A DNA stretch of 64,000 nucleotides from Epiperipatus broadwayi (lineage: Eukaryota; Onychophora; Udeonychophora; Euonychophora; Peripatidae). Shown one piece after another: positions 37,826 to 50,786 of the stretch (the stretch's first letter is position 1; each line of letters starts with the position of its first letter). The notes under the pieces were generated by a model. The model was not told where the DNA came from. It was given only the letters and a program-made list of their open reading frames with translations, and did no database searches. The stretch spans positions 1,068,246 to 1,132,245 of the forward strand of contig JAQFVV010000284.1 of assembly GCA_028023455.1 (NCBI GenBank), in the 5' to 3' direction. The position numbers and the translations under genes were made by a program.

Positions 37826-40800
37826 ATAGTGTACCCTCACCTCAGTTTGATACATAATATAGAAAACAAAACTAGTTCAACTAAATAATAATGCTCCTGC
37901 TAAAATTCTTATAATCTTAATACAATAAATAATAACATATCCTATAATGATTTCTACCATTCGACAAGCTTTAAATAATTAATAAATAATATATGGTTCG
38001 ATTCATGAAAATTAAACTAATAAAATACTAATAAATCATGAGACAATTTAGTGAAGGTAAATCAGTAAATAATTACATTGAGCTTATATCCCACAGGATA
38101 CAATCTCAACGGTATAAGAACACTACCCCCCCTATTATTTCAAATAACAATAAATTCATAGTATTCTTAGGACTTTAAAAATAATAAATAAATTAGTTTA
38201 ATACTACTAAACTAAACTCTAATCTCTTTAACTAAAATACAATTATAATTATCTCAGGTACTTGAAAATAAATCTCATCAATTTTAAAATATCTCCCGTA
38301 ACCAAGAATGATAAGGGATTTTGTATCATTCTTAACTACACCTTAACTGTAATAATAACAGTAATAATAAATAATATTCCTACTTCTAATTAAGTAATTA
38401 TTAATCCTACCTACTATTTAATACTATGACAATTAATAATAATGATAATAGCAATAATATTAATAATATAATTCTTTTCCTTCTCATGTGGCAACAAACA
38501 ATGTTAAATTCTATGCATTAAATTGTGTGATCAATTATGACTATAATAATATTATTACAAAAGAAAAATTATTCAAATATCATATTCTGGATGATTATTA
38601 TTTCGTAAAAATAAATAATTTATTTATACTGTGCAAATGTATCATATTTATTTTTGAATTATGTTAATCATGTATTTGTGATAGTGAATAAATAAATCAA
38701 CATAACATAGAGATTTGTAAAAACAAGTTTAACAAATTTATTATACTTTTCATTAAAACAAAATTATTTACAGTATGTACAGGTTTCACTAAATAAAATC
38801 TAACAAAATAAAGATTTAACTAAAGTAAGAGTAAATTACACTTTTCAATATTATACAAAATCAAAAAATAAATAAGATTTCACTATGGCTTATGCATTAT
38901 TTATCATCCATAATATAAACTAAAATGTTAATTTAGACCTACACTTCATAGTTTAATTAAATTGTCTGCTAATTAAATCTATAGACAATATAGTTTTTAA
39001 TAAATGTACACAAAAATATAAATACTTAAAATAATGTTCATTTTTGAAAATATGTTCTAAGGTTATTCAATAGATTAAAATTGAATTTAACAAAAATAAT
39101 GTTGATGTTATACTAGATACTATTTGAAAATATTTATATGTGTTTCATGTTTTTAAAAAAAAAACAATATAAAATAATATTCATAAAATACAAGCATTCA
39201 TCACACTTTGTGTTGTTCATTTTGATGTTTCATTCTCTTAAAATATGCATTCATTTATGTAAAATCAAAAATATTAAAATTAATTTAAAATATAATGAAT
39301 AGATGTCATTTTCTATCATCAAAATTGCTTAGTAAAAATATGAAAAAGTATGTATGATTTTTTATTATTTTACTATCAGCATTTACATTTAATTTCATTT
39401 GTATTTCATCTTAATCCAAACAATAAAAATCTATCATTTCTTTTTGAAAAACAATACATCAATCCAAAATTATTTATTATTTGTCATTCATAAAATACTA
39501 TGATATACAATGTAATAACTGTTGAAATTGAGATAGCAATATGATGCATAGGACATGAAGGAATAACTAGAGTAAAGACTCAATAGTATAAAATATATTT
39601 TATAATCCACATGAAAACAGTGTGAGGTATGACTTTTCTTTCCAATACCTTCAAAAATACTGTCCATGTTATTTATTCAGCTCCTATAGGTCATTATAAA
39701 ATACAAAAATATCAACACTGTCCATGGAAAATATATACAAGACACAGGGATATGTTAACTGTACTTGCATAAAACTATTAAGATTAAAATATAGGCTATT
39801 TCCCTATCTTCTTAACATATCCTACATATAAGGCATCCAATGGTTTCTTTATATGTACTTCCCTATTACTACCAATTAAAACTTCATAATAGATCTAACA
39901 ATCTACACCATAAAATAACTAGCATTACTTTTAATAACAAACAAAGTTAACATATGATACTATCAATCCATAACTACAATAAGAAAAAGGTTTTATTCAC
40001 TTAAAATTCAGCTATAAAAAATACAAATGACTTTGATTTTAAAACATTAAAATCAATATTCAAATATTTCAAAAATATGGTTCATTCAGTAAAGAATCAT
40101 ATAAAAATTTTGAGCATCAATAAATTATATTACACTTTGTAATATAAGAAAGAAAAATGTGTATGCATGTCTCTTTTTTTTTTAAATCATAGCTTATATC
40201 TTAGAATAATAATAATAAAAAATTATATGTGTAATTAAAGCACACACTCTTGTTCATACATTCTTATGATAAAAGCAATATCTTCAAAAATATTCCAAGC
40301 AATTCTAAAAAAAGAATAAAATGTACATCATATGATAATAAAATACTTATAAATTACCTAGTGATTCTTTGACTTGCAAGTCACTATTTTAGATGGCTTC
40401 TGGACCAAGTTTAGCATAAAAAGATATTAATCAGAAATATCAGTCATTCAATATACCAATTATACTTTTAAAAATGTTCACAAAAATTTTTCAATATTAA
40501 AAGATTTTTTTAAAGAATATCAATAATGTTAGAATAAATAAAAAAATATTTAAAATGTAACCTTTCCTATTCCAACAATACATTCTAACCTAAAGGTTAG
40601 TGTATTTAACATAATAACTCAAAACTAAATTTATGTAATTCCAATTCATGTTTTGTTCCAATAAAGTCCAACTAAAACCTTTTATTACAACTCAATGATT
40701 CTAAATGGAAACCTTCCCCAATTGCTATGCAGCAAACATTGTCTGAAAGCTGTCTAACACTAAGCTCTCTCTTTTTCCTAGGCATGTAAACTGACAAATA

Positions 40801-40900
40801 AAAAAATAATGTTGATTTTTAAACCCAAGAAAATTTGAAAAATTCATTGTCCATCCTGTTCCTGAAAGTACTTCAACACAATCTATTATCTGTTGCATTC
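37826..40900 (-). repeat. ~3-kb dispersed repeat, copy B (inverted to copy A)
   Basis: Diverged reverse complement of 23550-26733 along its full length; landmarks are given under copy A. It begins at a TA run (GTACCCTCACCTCAG) and fades out between about 40870 and 40930. No reading frame remains. With copy A it brackets the receptor cyclase exon. Confidence 0.8.
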
Positions 40901-42658
40901 CAGGATAACAATTATTTAATGAAATATTATTTTCTAAAAAAATATCTTTTATATGTAAGTTCCAGTGTTTTTTCCTTCACATGAAATTCATTGGCTTACA
41001 GATGCATCATTATCAGCTATTCAAAATCAGTGTACATGCCAGCAGAAAATACACATTTTTTTCATTCCATTCAAAATATTATTGTTATCTCATAATGCAG
41101 ATATATAGTTATTAATCACTTTATATTTAAATATTCCATAAGTTATTTCTTTAGTCCTGATAATACTTATTTCTATTATCCATTAATTTTCTTTTTTGAT
41201 GTATAATTAAAAGGACAAGTTTTTTATATGATAGCAAAATATTCACACATTTTGACAATACTTAATAAAGTAATTGATATCCATAATAACATTTGTCTTT
41301 TTTACTTTTCATTATTCTTCCAAAAGTTTAAATAACTTTCAAATAAATATTTTTTTAAATTATTGCAATTTTAAAAACATATGCAGACAATAGTGTAAAC
41401 AAAGAATGATATATTTGTATAGTATAAATTCAATGTTAATTACTTGTATGACTTTAAAAAAAACTTTCAGTTTTAATATTTTCCAAGTAATTGAAAAATG
41501 ACAAATAACTTTAAAAATCCTTAAAATATTATACACATACATGTTGGTTTTTTGAATAATATTTCCAAATAATATCCTTCTTAATACCCAAAGCATTCTA
41601 TTTAAATAATTATAAAAGTTTTTAAATAACATGAGAAAAATTATACTTTTCCTTGTTTTTTTGTTGTTAACCCTCTTATGCACATTATTTATGGTATATA
41701 CTCCATAATTCACTATGAATTCAACTTAAGTTTGAAAAAAAAAGTAGCAGGAAATTTAGTGGTGTTAGGGAAACATTCTTATTTTAACTTAATAAATATT
41801 ATATTCTTTTACACTTTTTTTTAAAAAATAACAAAAGTTTAAAAAATTGAAATGAATTGACTTATAATAATATACTGGGTACTATTTAAAATAATAAAAT
41901 AAAAAAGTAGTAATAAGTGGTAGTAAGTGACAAGTGTTAGAAAAATGAGAGCTTCCATTTATATACCAGTTCTAACTTAAATCTGATTGGGTACCTGACT
42001 TTTAACCTACAAAACTAATTTGCATAAAGGTGACTTCCATGTTTTTTAAAATTTAGAAACATAACTATGAGTCATTATTATAACCCTAATATTATTAGAA
42101 TATTTAAGTCTAAGTTAATTTTATAATTATACCTAAACAAATTAAACATTTTAAAACAATACATTTTAAATACTTTATCAGTTTATCTAATACTTAATTT
42201 TAATGTATCTATTTTTTATTTATCTTTATTAATTATAACTCTTTTAAAGACAATTAATTAAATAACTTCCTATATTTTATTTTTATGATATTCAAATGTT
42301 TTCAATTTTTAAAACAATTCTGAAAGTAATTTTAAAACTTTCTTTTAAAAACCTTGCTAGCACACAATAAAATACATGTATTGTTAGTCATATGACTAAA
42401 AAAAGTCAAATGTGTAGCAATTTTTTATATTCACTGTCTGAAATAAAATTAATTAAATATTTATCTACAAAATATTACATTATAAAAAATAATAAAATAT
42501 AATGGTAGAATTTGGAATAATAATTTTGACATTAATTATACAATAAACAAAACTGAATACACTTTCATATCCCACAAAATACTAAACTATTAATAAATAC
42601 TTATAATATAAATTTAAATTTATTTTTATTAAAATACATTTAATAATATGAAAGACTA
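40901..42658. other. Gene-free AT-rich stretch
   Basis: A 117-codon - frame (41713-41360) encodes a Lys/Ile/Phe/Asn-rich product without a domain and is likely a chance frame in A/T-rich DNA. Nothing else is supported. Confidence 0.3.
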
Positions 42659-42886
42659 GAACCTTCAACAGAAGCACCTTAAAATGCTTATGTGCTAGCC
42701 ATGGAACTCTCAATTCATGCTTGAGTCTTATTTATTTATATATAAATTTAAGTATAGAACAAAGTGGATCCCATCTTTTTCTCATGTTTTGGCATATGTT
42801 CTTGAATTGAGAGTTCCATGTGCAGTCATTATTACATCTGATTGGCTGTCACATAAGCATTTTAAGATACTTTTGTCGAAGGTTTT
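42659..42886. repeat. Foldback element with unequal arms
   Basis: ACCTTCAACAGAAGCACCTT... (42661 on) pairs with the complement of CTTTTGTCGAAGGTTTT (42870-42886), and ATGGAACTCTCAATTCA (42701-42717) with TTGAATTGAGAGTTCCAT (42802-42819). The right arm has about 25 extra bases (TGCAGTCATTATTACATCTG). The 69-codon + frame across it is a by-product. Confidence 0.75.
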
Positions 42887-43369
42887 AGCCTTTCATGTTA
42901 TTATTAGGTTATCTGCTAACGCTTAATAAATTTAATATATCTAAAAAACATTTAACAACTTATTTAATTTTTAATTATTATTTTAAAATTAGTTTTACAC
43001 ATCTTGTTTAATAAAACTTTAATACATAATTCTCATTACTATAACTATGGCCAGTTCTTCCAACCATACAAAAATTATAATATTTAATTTTTGCTTCATA
43101 ATTTTAGCATTTTATCATAGCTTTTATATATTCTAACTTCATTTCAACAAAGCTTTAAAAACTCTATTAACATTATTATAGCATCTATAGATATTAAATG
43201 TCTTCTAATTTAAATTTTTTTAAGAAACTGACTTACAAAACTTATCTAGACCTAATAAAAAAATACAATATATATATATATATATATATATATTGTATAT
43301 ATATATATATATATATATATAACAAAATAAATCAACTGCTAATATTAATAATACATTAACGAAACTTAA
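42887..43369. other. Gene-free stretch with (TA)n
   Basis: A/T-rich sequence. It includes a TA tract at 43268-43321 split by TTGTA, so ACAATATA...TATATTGTA is locally palindromic. Confidence 0.4.
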
Positions 43370-44757
43370 ATATATTCCAAATAATTGTAAACAACTTAGA
43401 ATATAATATAAATAAAAACTCATAGTGAAATATTTTCGATTATATTCATAATCATTATCAACTCAACTCAAATTTCAAAATGGAACCATTTTTTACCAAC
43501 CAGAAAGACATGTTGATTTAAATATCCCTCAATTCATTAATCCCTAACATTATCTGACTGTCTATACCTACTAATAAAAACTGCCTCTTTAATTTTTCAT
43601 TTTTCATTATCTCTCTCTTGCCTAAAATTTTTATCTTTTTATATCAAATTTAAAATTACAATTCCTATCATGATCATAAAAAAAAATGTTTCAATATATA
43701 ACTTCACTTCATTATTATTATCACTATATATTTAAACATTTTTAAAATTCTTTTATACAACAATTTATACCCTTTAATTCTTTTCTCCATATTACATCTA
43801 GATTCCCCCACATATGATAAGTTACATCCACAAAAAATTCTATAAATTGCAGTACTCACATTATTTTTTTTTAACTTATCTTTTGAATTATTAACCATTT
43901 TATTTAAATTACCCGATCCATAAAATAAAACATTATATATTTTATTATAAACTTTTTTCATACATTTTACTTTATTATTATAAAAAGGCAAATAAATCCA
44001 ATTCTTACTCTCAATTTCTTCAATCAGCAACATTTCTGTTAATTTTCTTAATAAATTGACAAATCACCTGATAAATTTCCTTTATATTAAAACCCACACT
44101 TAATAATTCACTTGCATAATTTTCAATATTTTTCTTTTTACCACATGAATATTAACACAAAATATTATTTCTGTATAAAAAAGACTGAAAACCAAACATT
44201 TTATAATTATGTAGCACTTTAGATAAATATGGAATATACCCTCTTATTTCAATAGGTTTAATAAACAATTTATAGTCAATCATATTATTGTTCCTTGAAA
44301 TTATCAAATCTAAGTATTTAATATTATTATTATATTCTTTCTCCATAGTCCATTTAACACCTTTTAATTTATTATATTGATCAAAAATTCTATCAGTCAT
44401 TTCTCAAGAAGCATGTACAAAAACACCATCCACATATCTCGTTTATATCTTAATATTTCCCATAAATATTTTTTTGTTTACAACCTTTTCTTTATAATAA
44501 GACAAAACAAAACTCCATAACTATGCCACCCATTGGCCATCGTTTACTCATTTTTATAAAAGTTACCATTAAACGATATAACAATATTTTGTTCAATAAA
44601 ATGTAAAGTCTTCATCACAAAACATAATAATTGATTATCAACTTTCTTTTCCAATAAAGCTTGATGAATTATCTTAATTGAATCAACTCTATCAATAGTT
44701 CCATACAAAACTAATATTTTGTGTAAATATTCATGTGATAAAAAGAATAATATTGAA
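43370..44757 (-). pseudogene. Penelope-like retroelement fragment, minus copy
   Basis: On the - strand this shows the 3' half of a Penelope-like element. First comes the reverse-transcriptase end (about 44700-44152). RYVDGVFVHA near 44450-44410 corresponds to the YVDD catalytic box, with Gly in place of the second Asp. The 82-codon frame 44400-44152 follows with KWTMEKEYNNNIKYLDLIIS, LFIKPIEIRGYIPYLS and YRNNILC in the usual order. Then, in another register, comes a GIY-YIG-type endonuclease (44033-43704) with AIYRIFCGCNLSYVGESR and NMEKRIK. The frame change and the lost Asp make it inactive. Its 3' part (43370-44128) is repeated in reverse orientation at 44758-45670. Confidence 0.8.
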
Positions 44758-45670
44758 AATTAATGTAAGTGAATTATTAAGTGTGGGTTATAATATAAAA
44801 AAAATTTATCAAGTGATATGTCAATTTAATAAGAAAATTAATAAAAATGTTGCTGATCAAAGAAATTGAGAGTAAGAAGTGGATTTATTTGCCTTTTTAT
44901 AATAATAATCAAATAAAATTTATGAAAAAAGTTTATAATAGAGTATATAATGTTTCATTTTATGGGTTGGGTAATGTAAATAGAATGGTTAATAATTCAA
45001 AAGATAAATTAGAAAAAAATAATATGATTAATGTAATTTATAGAATTTTTTGTGGGTGTAATTTGTCATATGTGGTGGAATCTAGATGTAATATGGAGAA
45101 AAGAATTAAAGAGCATAAATTGTTGTATAAAAGTGTTTTAAAAAATGTACATATATATAGTGATAGTAATAACGAAGTGAAGTTATATACTGAATCTGTT
45201 TTTTATGATCATGATAGGAATTGTAAATTTAAATTTGATTTTGATATAAAAAAGATAAAAAAATTTGTCTTGCATTGGTGATCGAGAGGTCAGCGCAACT
45301 GCCTTGCACTTGCAGGGAGTTGCCCGGGTTGCGGGTTCGCATCCCAGCCGATTTTATGACATTTAAAAAAAAAAAAAAGTTAAAAATTTTAGGTCAAGAG
45401 AGAGATAATGAAAAAATAAAAATTAAAGAGGCAGTTTTTATTAGTCGGTATAAAAATAGGATAATAAATAGACAGTCAGCATATGTTAAGATTAATGAAT
45501 TGTGGGATATTTATATTGACATGTGTTTCCGGTTGGTAATAGATGATTCCATTTTGAAATTTGAGTTGAGTTGATAATGAATATAATCAAAAATATTTTT
45601 CTACGAGTTTTTATTTATATTATATTCTAAGTTGTTTACCGTTATTTGGAATATATTCGTTTCGTTATAT
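44758..45670 (+). pseudogene. Penelope-like GIY-YIG fragment, plus copy, split by a SINE
   Basis: A 144-codon frame (44847-45281) encodes the endonuclease part: a Cys-containing IYRIFCGCNLSYVVESR segment at about residues 63-79, NMEKRIKEHK at 81-90, then YTESVFYDHDRNC. The GIY-YIG-like YVGES of the other copy is YVVES here, a lost Gly. The frame is interrupted at about 45267 by a SINE. The element's C-terminal part resumes at about 45385-45574 (EAVFISRYKNRIINRQSAY). It is the inverted copy of 43370-44128, up to the conserved GAGTTGAGTTGATAATGAAT tail and about 100 bases beyond. Confidence 0.8.
45267..45378 (+). mobile_element. tRNA-derived SINE inside the Penelope fragment
   Basis: A roughly 110-bp insertion, far GC-richer than its host. 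It contains a tRNA-like A-box region (TGGTGATCGAGAGGTCAGCGC), an anticodon-arm-like CTGCCTTGCACTTGCAG, and a B box GGTTCGCATCC (45334-45344, consensus GGTTCGANTCC with one change). A poly(A) tail of 14 follows ATGACATTT. Flanks AAAAAAGATAAAAAAATTT (left) and AAAAAAGTTAAAAATTTT (right) look like an imperfect target-site duplication. The loop TTGCACT suggests a Cys (GCA) tRNA ancestor, but the match is too worn to be sure. The other Penelope copy lacks it. Confidence 0.8.
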
Positions 45671-45759
45671 ATATCAAACAAAATAAATATAATAATCAAA
45701 AAATTTTAGAACAAATACTAACAAAGTCCCATATGTAAAATACTAATAAAATCTTTGCC

Positions 45760-46302
45760 ATCGTCAACTTATAGCATTTTTCACCAGTTTTAGTAGCAAT
45801 CAATAGTTCAAATTTAAATCTCATTATAATCGCATAGCATTTAAATCTCATTATAATCGCATAGCATGTGAATGGCCAACTTTCCACAAATTATGAATAC
45901 TTTCACAATTGCATTATTTATTCAATATATTGTCTGTAATATTTATAAAATATATCTTTTTAATGTTTCTTTCTGTCAAGTCATTTTCCATATGTAAAAC
46001 AACAACCACTATCAAAGTAGAACTCTTCATTAGTGCAGTTATTTACAATGGAGATTTCTGCTTTGATAGTGTTTTTTTATATGTGGAAAATGACTTGAAA
46101 AATAGAAAAATTAAATAATCAAATTTTATAAATACTACGGACAATGTGTTGAATAAGCAATGTAACTGTGTAAGTATTCATAATTTGTGAAAAGGTAGTC
46201 ATTTACGTGAGAAAGTTTTGGTTATGTAACTATAATGTGATTTAAATTTCAATGGTTGATTGCTACTCAAGAAGATGGGAAATGCCCTAAGCTGGCTATA
46301 GG
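45760..46302. repeat. Inverted-repeat element with coding traces
   Basis: Left arm 45760-46018 and right arm 46059-46302 are diverged reverse complements. Shared strings include TAGCAATCAA, CACAAATTATGAATACTT, AAGTCATTTTCCATATGT and CTATCAAAG. The left arm has a 28-bp internal duplication (ATTTAAATCTCATTATAATCGCATAGC twice, 45812-45866). Read outward, both arms encode a related peptide (LIATKTGEKCYKL in the left, LIATQEDGKCPKL in the right), so this was once coding sequence of an element I do not recognise. Confidence 0.7.
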
Positions 46303-46309
46303 TATATGG

Positions 46310-46384
46310 AATTTTTTAGTATTTATGCTAGAATATGTATATATGTAATTTTTTAGTATTTATGCTAGAATATGTATATATGTA
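46310..46384. repeat. 37-bp tandem duplication
   Basis: ATTTTTTAGTATTTATGCTA... occurs twice with a 37-base period, followed by a short TA/TG run. Confidence 0.85.
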
Positions 46385-46389
46385 TATAT

Positions 46390-47545
46390 ATATTCTAACC
46401 TCACTTTAGTGAAAGTAGATAGTCGATTGAAAATAACTCTGGAACAAAACAAGGAATGCTAGTGTGTTTATCTAATGATAGTAATAATAAGATTATGTAT
46501 ACCTGGGTGCCAAATTGTAACTATGAAATCATAATACTCACCAGAGATCACCATCCTTGCTTATAACTATAGGATCTAATGAAGAAAGGAATTCAAATTC
46601 AATATATTATGGTCTTAATTTTATATTTAATAACCCTTATGTAAATTCTCTCATGATAAATTATTACTGCTAACTAAATAATCTGGACAACTTTCCTCCA
46701 CAACCCTATATAGACATATGATGATCTCGAGTGGTAATTACAAGAATGCTGTGTATATTTTTAATATATAACTGACTAGAAACAAATCAGTAATTGATGC
46801 GGAGAACTCGTAACTTATGTTTATAATATATACTATAAGATGACTATTTAATTTAAAGTATAAAAAAGAAATGTTGTAAATCCTTTTCAGTTAACCCAGC
46901 TACTATTATTTTCGTTTTCAGCATCTATCACTTCTAATAGTCACAATTATATAACACTAAATGTCTCTGTTATACTCTCCTTCATATCTTCTTAACTAAT
47001 AACTATTAATATTATTTCATGAAACACACATATATGCCTTCCAATTATCTATAGATTCATTATCATTATTACAGTAGTATTTCCCGATTTTAATACTTGC
47101 ACTACTTGACTTCCAAGCTAGCTCCTAGATTTAATAATCGCAGTACTCTTTCTCAAGGTCTTGATTTGCTAATGAGGTGCAATTACTAATGATTACAATG
47201 CAATGGATATGACCTCAAGACTTGCTAAATTAAATTTTAATGTGAATTTACCAGTGGGAATCAGGTTAAATACCAAAAGTAGAAAAGGGATTTTATGTCT
47301 GCTCTTAATATTCCTAACATTGCACCGAATCAAATAACTAAATTTAATATATCTAAATTGACTATTTTCTCTCATTTTATTCTCTTTCGTATTATCTGTT
47401 TGCCAAATTTAATTAGTACTTTTAAATCTATTATATTTTACGAGACAGGTATGTTGTTTGTCCCCACGAAATGATGCCCCCCCCCCCTATCTATTTAAAA
47501 AAATCTTTCTTGGTTAATATTTTACAAAGGTGAATTATGGAAATT
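46390..47545. other. Gene-free AT-rich stretch
   Basis: No frame or domain is supported. A 10-base-plus C run near 47470 (ATGCCCCCCC) resembles the poly-C at 48084 and the LTR-element polypurine complement at 58855. It might mark old LTR-element edges, but I find no LTR beside it. Confidence 0.3.
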
Positions 47546-47549
47546 AATT

Positions 47550-47645
47550 GCCGAAGTAAACCGTGGAAGTAAAACCATGGGAATCGATCATGGAAATCAA
47601 TCATGAAAATGAATTATGTAAGTCAACTATGGAAATCAATCAATA
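47550..47645. repeat. Minisatellite, ~13-16 bp units
   Basis: About seven imperfect copies of ATGGAAATCAATC (for example ATCATGGAAATCAATCATG, then ACTATGGAAATCAATCA). Low complexity and non-coding. Confidence 0.75.
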
Positions 47646-50567
47646 TAAGACAGTTCATAAATTTAAATGTGATCTGATATTAGTTCTGGATATAGGTGCT
47701 GGATATAGATTCTGGAGTTATTTGAAACACTAAAACACAAGACAAGCATGTAAATTTATAACAATAGCAAATATTTATTATATATAAATAAGAAAGAAAC
47801 ACACATATAATATCACTACAATCTCAAATGTTATACTCATTATAAAATAAAAATTTACTATCTTTTATATGAAATTTACTTTAACTACTAAAAAAAATAC
47901 TAATAATCATAAAAAAATGCATATATACTTTCAGATTATTTAAGTTTCCTTAAGACCGAATCATTATTTGATCCATATTTCAATTTAATATTAATGTGTT
48001 TACGCATGGAATCAGAATTCCACATTTAAATATAAATATGAAATTATCTTATAACTTTTCACAAAGCCTATAAACTTCTTGCCCCCCCCCCTTTATTACA
48101 ACAATCATAAATTGAACTATTCCAACAAGCAAAGTATTTTGTATTTCCTATGTAAAGATAATGCTATATCCAAACTTTTAACCATTCTAAATAATTGGTT
48201 GGAATATAAAACCACAGTTTTATTTCCATTCATACTAAATATTCACTGCTATCCCCCTGTAATGCCAATCATCATATTATCACTTTAGCGACTGTATATA
48301 TTTTGAGAGGCCAGTATGTTGCCATAGTTTGACGATGTTCAATTTTATTACTTTCCATATACTCTGACTACAGATCGGCCAGCTTATAAATTAAAGTAAC
48401 TCTTTGTCATCCCCCATATCTACACACACATCTGACTACAACCATCACTCTGTAATAGCAACTATTATCCTATCTTGCAAAAACATCCAGATATTTTATA
48501 GCATTATACAGTGCGTTACAATGCACACATTAGTGTCTCAGAAAGGGAAATTAAACAATTCACTAACTTCAAATATTAGTATATGCCAGAGAACTGCCTT
48601 TTTTCTGAGGCTAAGAATTATATGAGGAACTAGTCTCTATACATTTACTTTAAATGGGCATGTAAAACATTTTACTACAACTGTGTCAATAATTCCCTAA
48701 TTAATTAATAAAAAACAAATGGAGCAGGGATCAAGTCCTTGATCTCCTAATACTGCATACATAGAAACTAAATTATAAGATAGTTATTTCTATCTATCCA
48801 TTTGAGGTGGTACAACAATTTTACCTCAGTAATACTCAGCATTTATAGCTTCACATATACACACACAGGGCAATTATGGTCTTAATGCAAATGACAAAGT
48901 CTGACTGATGATGAAGCAAACCCATGTACTATATTAATTGCAAAAGTCAAGTACTTAGCAACACCCATCCAATCTTTATAATCATAACATATTGCATCAA
49001 CATGTTAAGGCATAGCATGACTATTCAAATATTTTTTCACACATCTAATAATAGGCATATAATTTTGATAAAAAATCTTTTTTTTTTCATATGACAAATA
49101 TACAAGCATTTATGCTTTATAATCATTATACATTAACACACTCTTTTTTCAATAGTTTTTTATGAGTCAAACTCATTCTCTTTTTTTAAAAAAAAAATAA
49201 AAAAAATTCTATAACTGTTACAGATCTATTACACATGTCAATGAACATATAAATAAAAGCAAAATAAATAAACAATAAAACATTACACATTGTCTCTCTT
49301 TGGTTTGAGTTCCTTCAAAACTCAGTCTAAATACTTGATAGCTGACAGAAAACATGTCAGTATTGTCCAAAAATACCAATTACCATTTTGGTCCACTGCC
49401 TTGGAAAACATATTATATCTTATAGATGCAAGTAAAATTCTTTTCACTCAAGATGTAGCTACATTGATCATGATAATTAAAACTGTTGAGAATTAGTCCT
49501 GTAGATTACTTTCATGTTTTTAAATACTTTTCTTCCTGGGTTCAAATTCAGATGCTTGGTTTCACATTTTAGTCCATAACTTCAGTTTTTTTTAATTTTC
49601 ATCATCATTTTTCTTTCTTTAGTTTCTTTCAGCAGAAAAAAATAATAATTTTCAAATAAAATAGTGCTCTAGATGCTCTTTTTTTTTACTATAATTTTAG
49701 GTTGGAGTCACAATCAAAAAAAAAAAATAGTAATAAAAGTGATGAGTCATTAACTAACTTTATGTTACAAGTCCAATCATTCTTTGGAGTTTTAATTGAT
49801 GAAGTCATGGATAAGGTACTATTCTTGAGATATCTTCTTTAAATGAACTTTTAAAAACCAATATGACGATCAAGATATTGAGTACAAAACTTTTAGTTAT
49901 GAGCTAATTTGGCCATAATTGATCTTGGAGAGAGAAAATTATACACCATTTATAATTGAATTAGCACTTCATCTTTAAGTAATATATTCTCACTATTCAA
50001 CAAGTTGAGTCAATTGCTGTCTCTGACAGAGAAAACAATCAGAAAAGCCAGATTGATATTGAATTAGCAAGAGCCATCCCCCTTTTATTTTTCTTAGCTT
50101 TTATTAGGGAAAAAACACCTGCAAGTTTTCCTTTTCCTATGCTTTGTTTCTTCTAATTTATGATTCTTTATCCAAAGTCAACCTTTGACCCCATCTGTTA
50201 AATGTTGTTTTTAGTTCATTGCTTTCAGCTCCAATTTCATTTTAATTTATTCTTTCTTAACACATTTTACCCTGCTTTGATTTATGAGAACTATTCCAAA
50301 AAAAATATAGAATTACTGGTATTTTATAGAACTGATATTATATAAAAAATTTTCTTATTTCAAATCTAGAACTGAAAACAAAAACCAGTTTCTGTAAAAC
50401 CCATATAAAATAAATTTATTTTACATTGTACTATCAAATAATCTAGAGTTGTGTAAATTTTCATGAAGAAAAAAAATATATCTATGCATCATACATTCAC
50501 ATAAGCATCCACAGACTTACAATACTAAATAGTGACTGCTTGTTCATATTCATTTTAGTACAAAATC
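47646..50567. other. Gene-free AT-rich stretch
   Basis: Several short frames (48079-48288, 48404-48625 and 49290-49496, all +) have no recognisable domain or convincing splice sites. A C run lies at 48084-48094. GAGCCATCCCCCTTTTAT near 50085 resembles GAAAAGCCATCCCCCTTTCT near 7255 and may be part of a dispersed repeat. Confidence 0.3.
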
Positions 50568-50786
50568 TCTTTTATTCATGTTAGTACAAAATATCTTTTC
50601 TGATTTCCTGAAATTTAAACCTATTCTCATTAAAAGAACTGTCAAACACATGCTATCTATAATAAGTCCAATTTCAATTTATACTAACATTTTATTCATA
50701 AATATTATGATTCACAAAGCTATAACAAGTCCAATTTTAATTTGTACTAACATTTTATTCATAAATATTATGATTCACAAAGACTC
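50568..50786. repeat. Tandem duplications, ~70 bp
   Basis: AAGTCCAATTTYAATTTRTA through CACAAAG occurs twice (50662-50722 and 50728-50783), nearly identical. Just upstream, TAGTACAAAATMTCTTTT is also present twice (near 50557 and 50582). The 74-codon + frame across them is a by-product. Confidence 0.85.

Noticed and set aside
41360-41713. 117-codon minus-strand frame
   Set aside because: Lys/Ile/Phe/Asn-rich composition expected from random AT-rich DNA; no domain, no splice context.
47470-48094. Two poly-C runs as polypurine tracts of further LTR elements
   Set aside because: No LTR-like repeat lies next to either run, so homopolymers alone are not enough.
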